Shown here: in pieces, positions 12,626 through 14,759 of the stretch
How positions within the stretch are numbered: position 1 is the first letter of the stretch
Layout: the number at the start of each line of letters is the position of its first letter
DNA from: an uncultured Actinomycetes bacterium
GTDB taxonomy: Bacteria > Actinomycetota > Thermoleophilia > Solirubrobacterales > 70-9
Reading direction: 5' to 3'
NCBI GenBank assembly: GCA_946479725.1
Contig: CAMLHB010000043.1
Coordinates: 1-14,759 of the forward strand
Length of the DNA: 14,759 nucleotides
Program-made: the position numbers and the translations under genes
The notes under the pieces: model-generated
What the model saw: the letters and a program-made list of their open reading frames with translations, nothing else
What the model was told of the DNA's origin: nothing
Database searches by the model: none

Positions 12626-14759
12626 ATGGCCAAGACCAGCGACGTTGCCGCGGACGCGGCAGTTCCTTCAAGCGCCGACATCGAGCGCGCGGCGGCGTTC
12701 GCCCGCGAGCCCTTCCTGCTCGATGGCGAGGGGCCCGAGGCGCTCGCCCCGGGTACCGCCCGCCGGCGCGCCCTCGACGCCGCCCTGAAGGAGCTCGACG
12801 GCGGCGCCGAGCACCCGTCGATCGAGTGGCGGCGGGACTTCTCGCTGCTGCTGGGGCTGGAGCGCTTCCTCGCCGACGAACCGCCGAAGCTTCGCGACGG
12901 GGCCGAACTCAACCCGCACCAGGTGGACGCCCTCTCCGGCACCCTGGCCGAGCTGATGGGCCAGCAGCAGACCGGCACCGCCGTCGAGCCGCCCGAGAAC
13001 GGCAACGGCGACGCGGTCGAGCCGATCGCCACGGTGGACGGGGCCGGCGAGGACGAGGAGGACGACGACGAGGTCGATCCCGACGAGGAGCCGCAGGACT
13101 GGGAGGAACAGCCCGACGAGGAGGACGAGGAGGTCGTCGAGGAGGCGCCGGAGGACCCAGGCGCCGAGCGGCGCTTCTGGTTCGAGCACGCGACCGGCGC
13201 TGGCAAGACCGTCGCCGCGGTCGGCTTCGTCGAGGCGACCCGGACCGGCGGCGTCCTGATCCTCACCCACCGCCGCAACCTCGTCGACCAGTTCATCGGC
13301 GAGATCTCCGACCGCGGTTACAAGGAGCGGCTGCGGCCGCCGCTGCTCGACGGCCGCGACGACCCCGACGGTCCGGTCACGGTCGAGACCTACCAGTGGT
13401 TCGTCCGCAACCACAAGAAGATCTCCGACGCCTACTCGATCGTCATCTGCGACGAGGCCCACACCGCCCTGGGCGAGAAAACCAGCGCCTGCATCCGCGA
13501 ATGGAACGGCCCCGTCTACATCGGCATGACCGCGACCGGGGCGCTGATCGCTCGCCATGTCGCCGACCTCTTCCCGACCCAGACCTCGCGCTTCGACCTC
13601 GCCCAGGCGGCGCGGCGCGGCGTCATCGCGCCGCTGCGCTGCCTGCGGATCCCGCCCGGCCCGGGGGTGCGGACGATCGCCAAGGTGCCGCTGCGCAAAG
13701 GCGAGGTCGACCAGGACTTCGACCAGGAGGAGTTGGCGGCACTGCTCGACCAGGAGCCCTTCAACGTCGCCATCGCCGACCTCTACCGCTCGCGCTTCCG
13801 CAAGATCCCCGGCGTCGTCTACACCGCCGGCGTCCAGCACGCGAAGAATGTCGCCAAAGCCTTCCGCGACGCCGGCATCAACGCCCAGGCCGTCTCCGGC
13901 GAAACGCCGAAGCGCGAGCTGGCCGAGATCCTCGCCGGCTTCGAGCGCGGCACCGTCGACGTCCTCTGCAACGCGATGCTGCTGGCCGAGGGCTGGAACA
14001 GCCCGCGGGCGACGATCTGCATGCACCTGGCGCCGACCGCCTCGCGGCGGATCTATCAGCAGCGGGTCGGGCGCGTCACCCGCCGGGCGCCGGGCAAGGA
14101 GGCCGGGATCGTCCTCGACTTCGTCCATCCGGCGACGACCCACGACGAGACGATCGTCACCCTGCACAGCCTGCTGGACCGCGACGTCTACCGCGGCGGC
14201 GCGATCGTCGTCGGTCCGGTGCGGCGCGGGCGCGGGCGCAAAGTCCGGGTCGAGCGCCGGATCGTCCCCGTCTCCGAGAATGAGCAGAAGCGGATGGAGG
14301 TGCTGGAACGGGAGATCTGGCGGACCGCCGTCGAGAACCTCGACTACCCCGAGCAGCACGCCTGGGCGGCGCTCGCCGGGGCGCGGGTCAACACCCAGGG
14401 CTGGCGGCGGGCGCGGGCGATGCTGCAGAACGACCGCACCAAAGAGCTGCGCAAACGCTTTCTGCTCACCTGCGTCCAGCGCAATCGCAACTCGCAGCTG
14501 CGGCTGAAAGCGCTGAGCGAGATCGCCGACCTTGGCGACCCCGACGCCCTCGACGACGCGATCGACATCGTCGGCACCTGGAGCCGCGAGGACAAACGGG
14601 CGGGGACGAAGACCCTGCTGCAGGCGCTGATCGACAAACGGATCGGCCGCCGCGACCAGGCTCAGGCCTGGGTCTGGCGGCTTGCCTCCTACACCCGCGA
14701 GCTGCACGAGGAGTACGCGGTCCAGCGCTGGCCGGAGACCAAGCGCCTGCTGGGGCTGC
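12626..14759 (+). CDS. Superfamily 2 DEAD/DEAH-type helicase with acidic insert (partial, C-terminus off the right edge)
   Basis: At least 711 residues, open to the window end. A helical N-terminal domain (1-92) precedes Leu-Asn-Pro-His-Gln-Val near 95-100, a motif Q-like site. Then comes an Asp/Glu-rich, probably disordered stretch (about 118-180). The first motor lobe has Walker A His-Ala-Thr-Gly-Ala-Gly-Lys-Thr (188-195), Thr-His-Arg-Arg (214-217), Asp-Glu-Ala-His (276-279) and Met-Thr-Ala-Thr (301-304). The second lobe has Val-Tyr-Thr-Ala-Gly-Val near 398-403, Leu-Leu-Ala-Glu-Gly-Trp-Asn (452-458) and motif VI Gln-Gln-Arg-Val-Gly-Arg-Val-Thr-Arg (478-486). All catalytic residues are present, so it is likely an active ATP-driven nucleic acid translocase similar to SSL2/type I restriction motors. 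Residues after 530 are a basic, helical domain I do not recognise. The ATG has ggaag 6 nt upstream. No methylase or specificity subunit is visible here. Confidence 0.9.
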   Translation, partial: MAKTSDVAADAAVPSSADIERAAAFAREPFLLDGEGPEALAPGTARRRALDAALKELDGGAEHPSIEWRRDFSLLLGLERFLADEPPKLRDGAELNPHQVDALSGTLAELMGQQQTGTAVEPPENGNGDAVEPIATVDGAGEDEEDDDEVDPDEEPQDWEEQPDEEDEEVVEEAPEDPGAERRFWFEHATGAGKTVAAVGFVEATRTGGVLILTHRRNLVDQFIGEISDRGYKERLRPPLLDGRDDPDGPVTVETYQWFVRNHKKISDAYSIVICDEAHTALGEKTSACIREWNGPVYIGMTATGALIARHVADLFPTQTSRFDLAQAARRGVIAPLRCLRIPPGPGVRTIAKVPLRKGEVDQDFDQEELAALLDQEPFNVAIADLYRSRFRKIPGVVYTAGVQHAKNVAKAFRDAGINAQAVSGETPKRELAEILAGFERGTVDVLCNAMLLAEGWNSPRATICMHLAPTASRRIYQQRVGRVTRRAPGKEAGIVLDFVHPATTHDETIVTLHSLLDRDVYRGGAIVVGPVRRGRGRKVRVERRIVPVSENEQKRMEVLEREIWRTAVENLDYPEQHAWAALAGARVNTQGWRRARAMLQNDRTKELRKRFLLTCVQRNRNSQLRLKALSEIADLGDPDALDDAIDIVGTWSREDKRAGTKTLLQALIDKRIGRRDQAQAWVWRLASYTRELHEEYAVQRWPETKRLLGL

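Noticed and set aside
12668..14707. Minus-strand ORF of 679 codons over the helicase
   Set aside because: The plus frame carries every SF2 motif in order. The antisense product is Ala/Asp/Val-rich with no motif, typical of high-GC shadow ORFs.

Overview
The window is GC-rich DNA with dense coding, long antisense shadow ORFs and many start/stop overlaps of 1 to 4 bp. A high-GC Gram-positive host of the phylum Actinomycetota fits best. The gene set (a GT-C mannosyltransferase of the MptA/MptB type, a DUF1906 secreted protein, an L,D-transpeptidase, and NfeD with slipin) suggests a deep branch such as Thermoleophilia/Solirubrobacterales. That class-level guess is inference from style and not proven by a marker gene. 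The window ends inside a gene at both edges.

Layout. (1) 1-3305, minus strand: a probable envelope operon of a very small MscS-type channel, a class A penicillin-binding protein, and a polyprenol-phosphate-mannose-dependent mannosyltransferase cut by the left edge. (2) 3304-6173, plus strand: a tightly packed run of a CPBP-family membrane protease, a secreted L,D-transpeptidase, orotate phosphoribosyltransferase (pyrE) and a YceH/DUF480 protein. Units 1 and 2 diverge from start codons that overlap in one CATG. (3) 6170-8070, minus strand: a secreted DUF1906 glycoside-hydrolase-like protein whose stop overlaps the yceH stop, then tRNA-Arg(CCU) with its own terminator. (4) 8188-8845, plus strand: a FitA/VapB-VapC toxin-antitoxin pair, probably read from a leaderless promoter with a repeated palindromic box. 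(5) 8854-12474, minus strand: a five-gene run of thioredoxin-like lipoprotein, NfeD, slipin, GalT-like nucleotidyltransferase and an unrecognised cytosolic protein. Four of its genes overlap by 1 to 3 bp and the first gap is 9 bp. (6) 12487-14759, plus strand: a leader of about 130 nt and a large superfamily 2 helicase cut by the right edge, with a long acidic insert inside its motor core.

How the genes fit together. Units 1 and 2 build and guard the cell envelope: glycan polymerisation and 4-3 crosslinking, L,D-crosslinking, mannosylation and tension release. A pyrimidine gene rides along in unit 2. Unit 5 pairs a membrane microdomain system (slipin/NfeD) with a thiol-redox lipoprotein and sugar-nucleotide metabolism. 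No CRISPR array, insertion sequence, phage gene or rRNA is visible. The most unusual sequence features are two palindromic elements lying in frame inside genes (mannosyltransferase and galT), a galT whose only sensible start is CUG overlapping the slipin stop, the acidic insert in the helicase, and a symmetric -10 element shared by two divergent genes.
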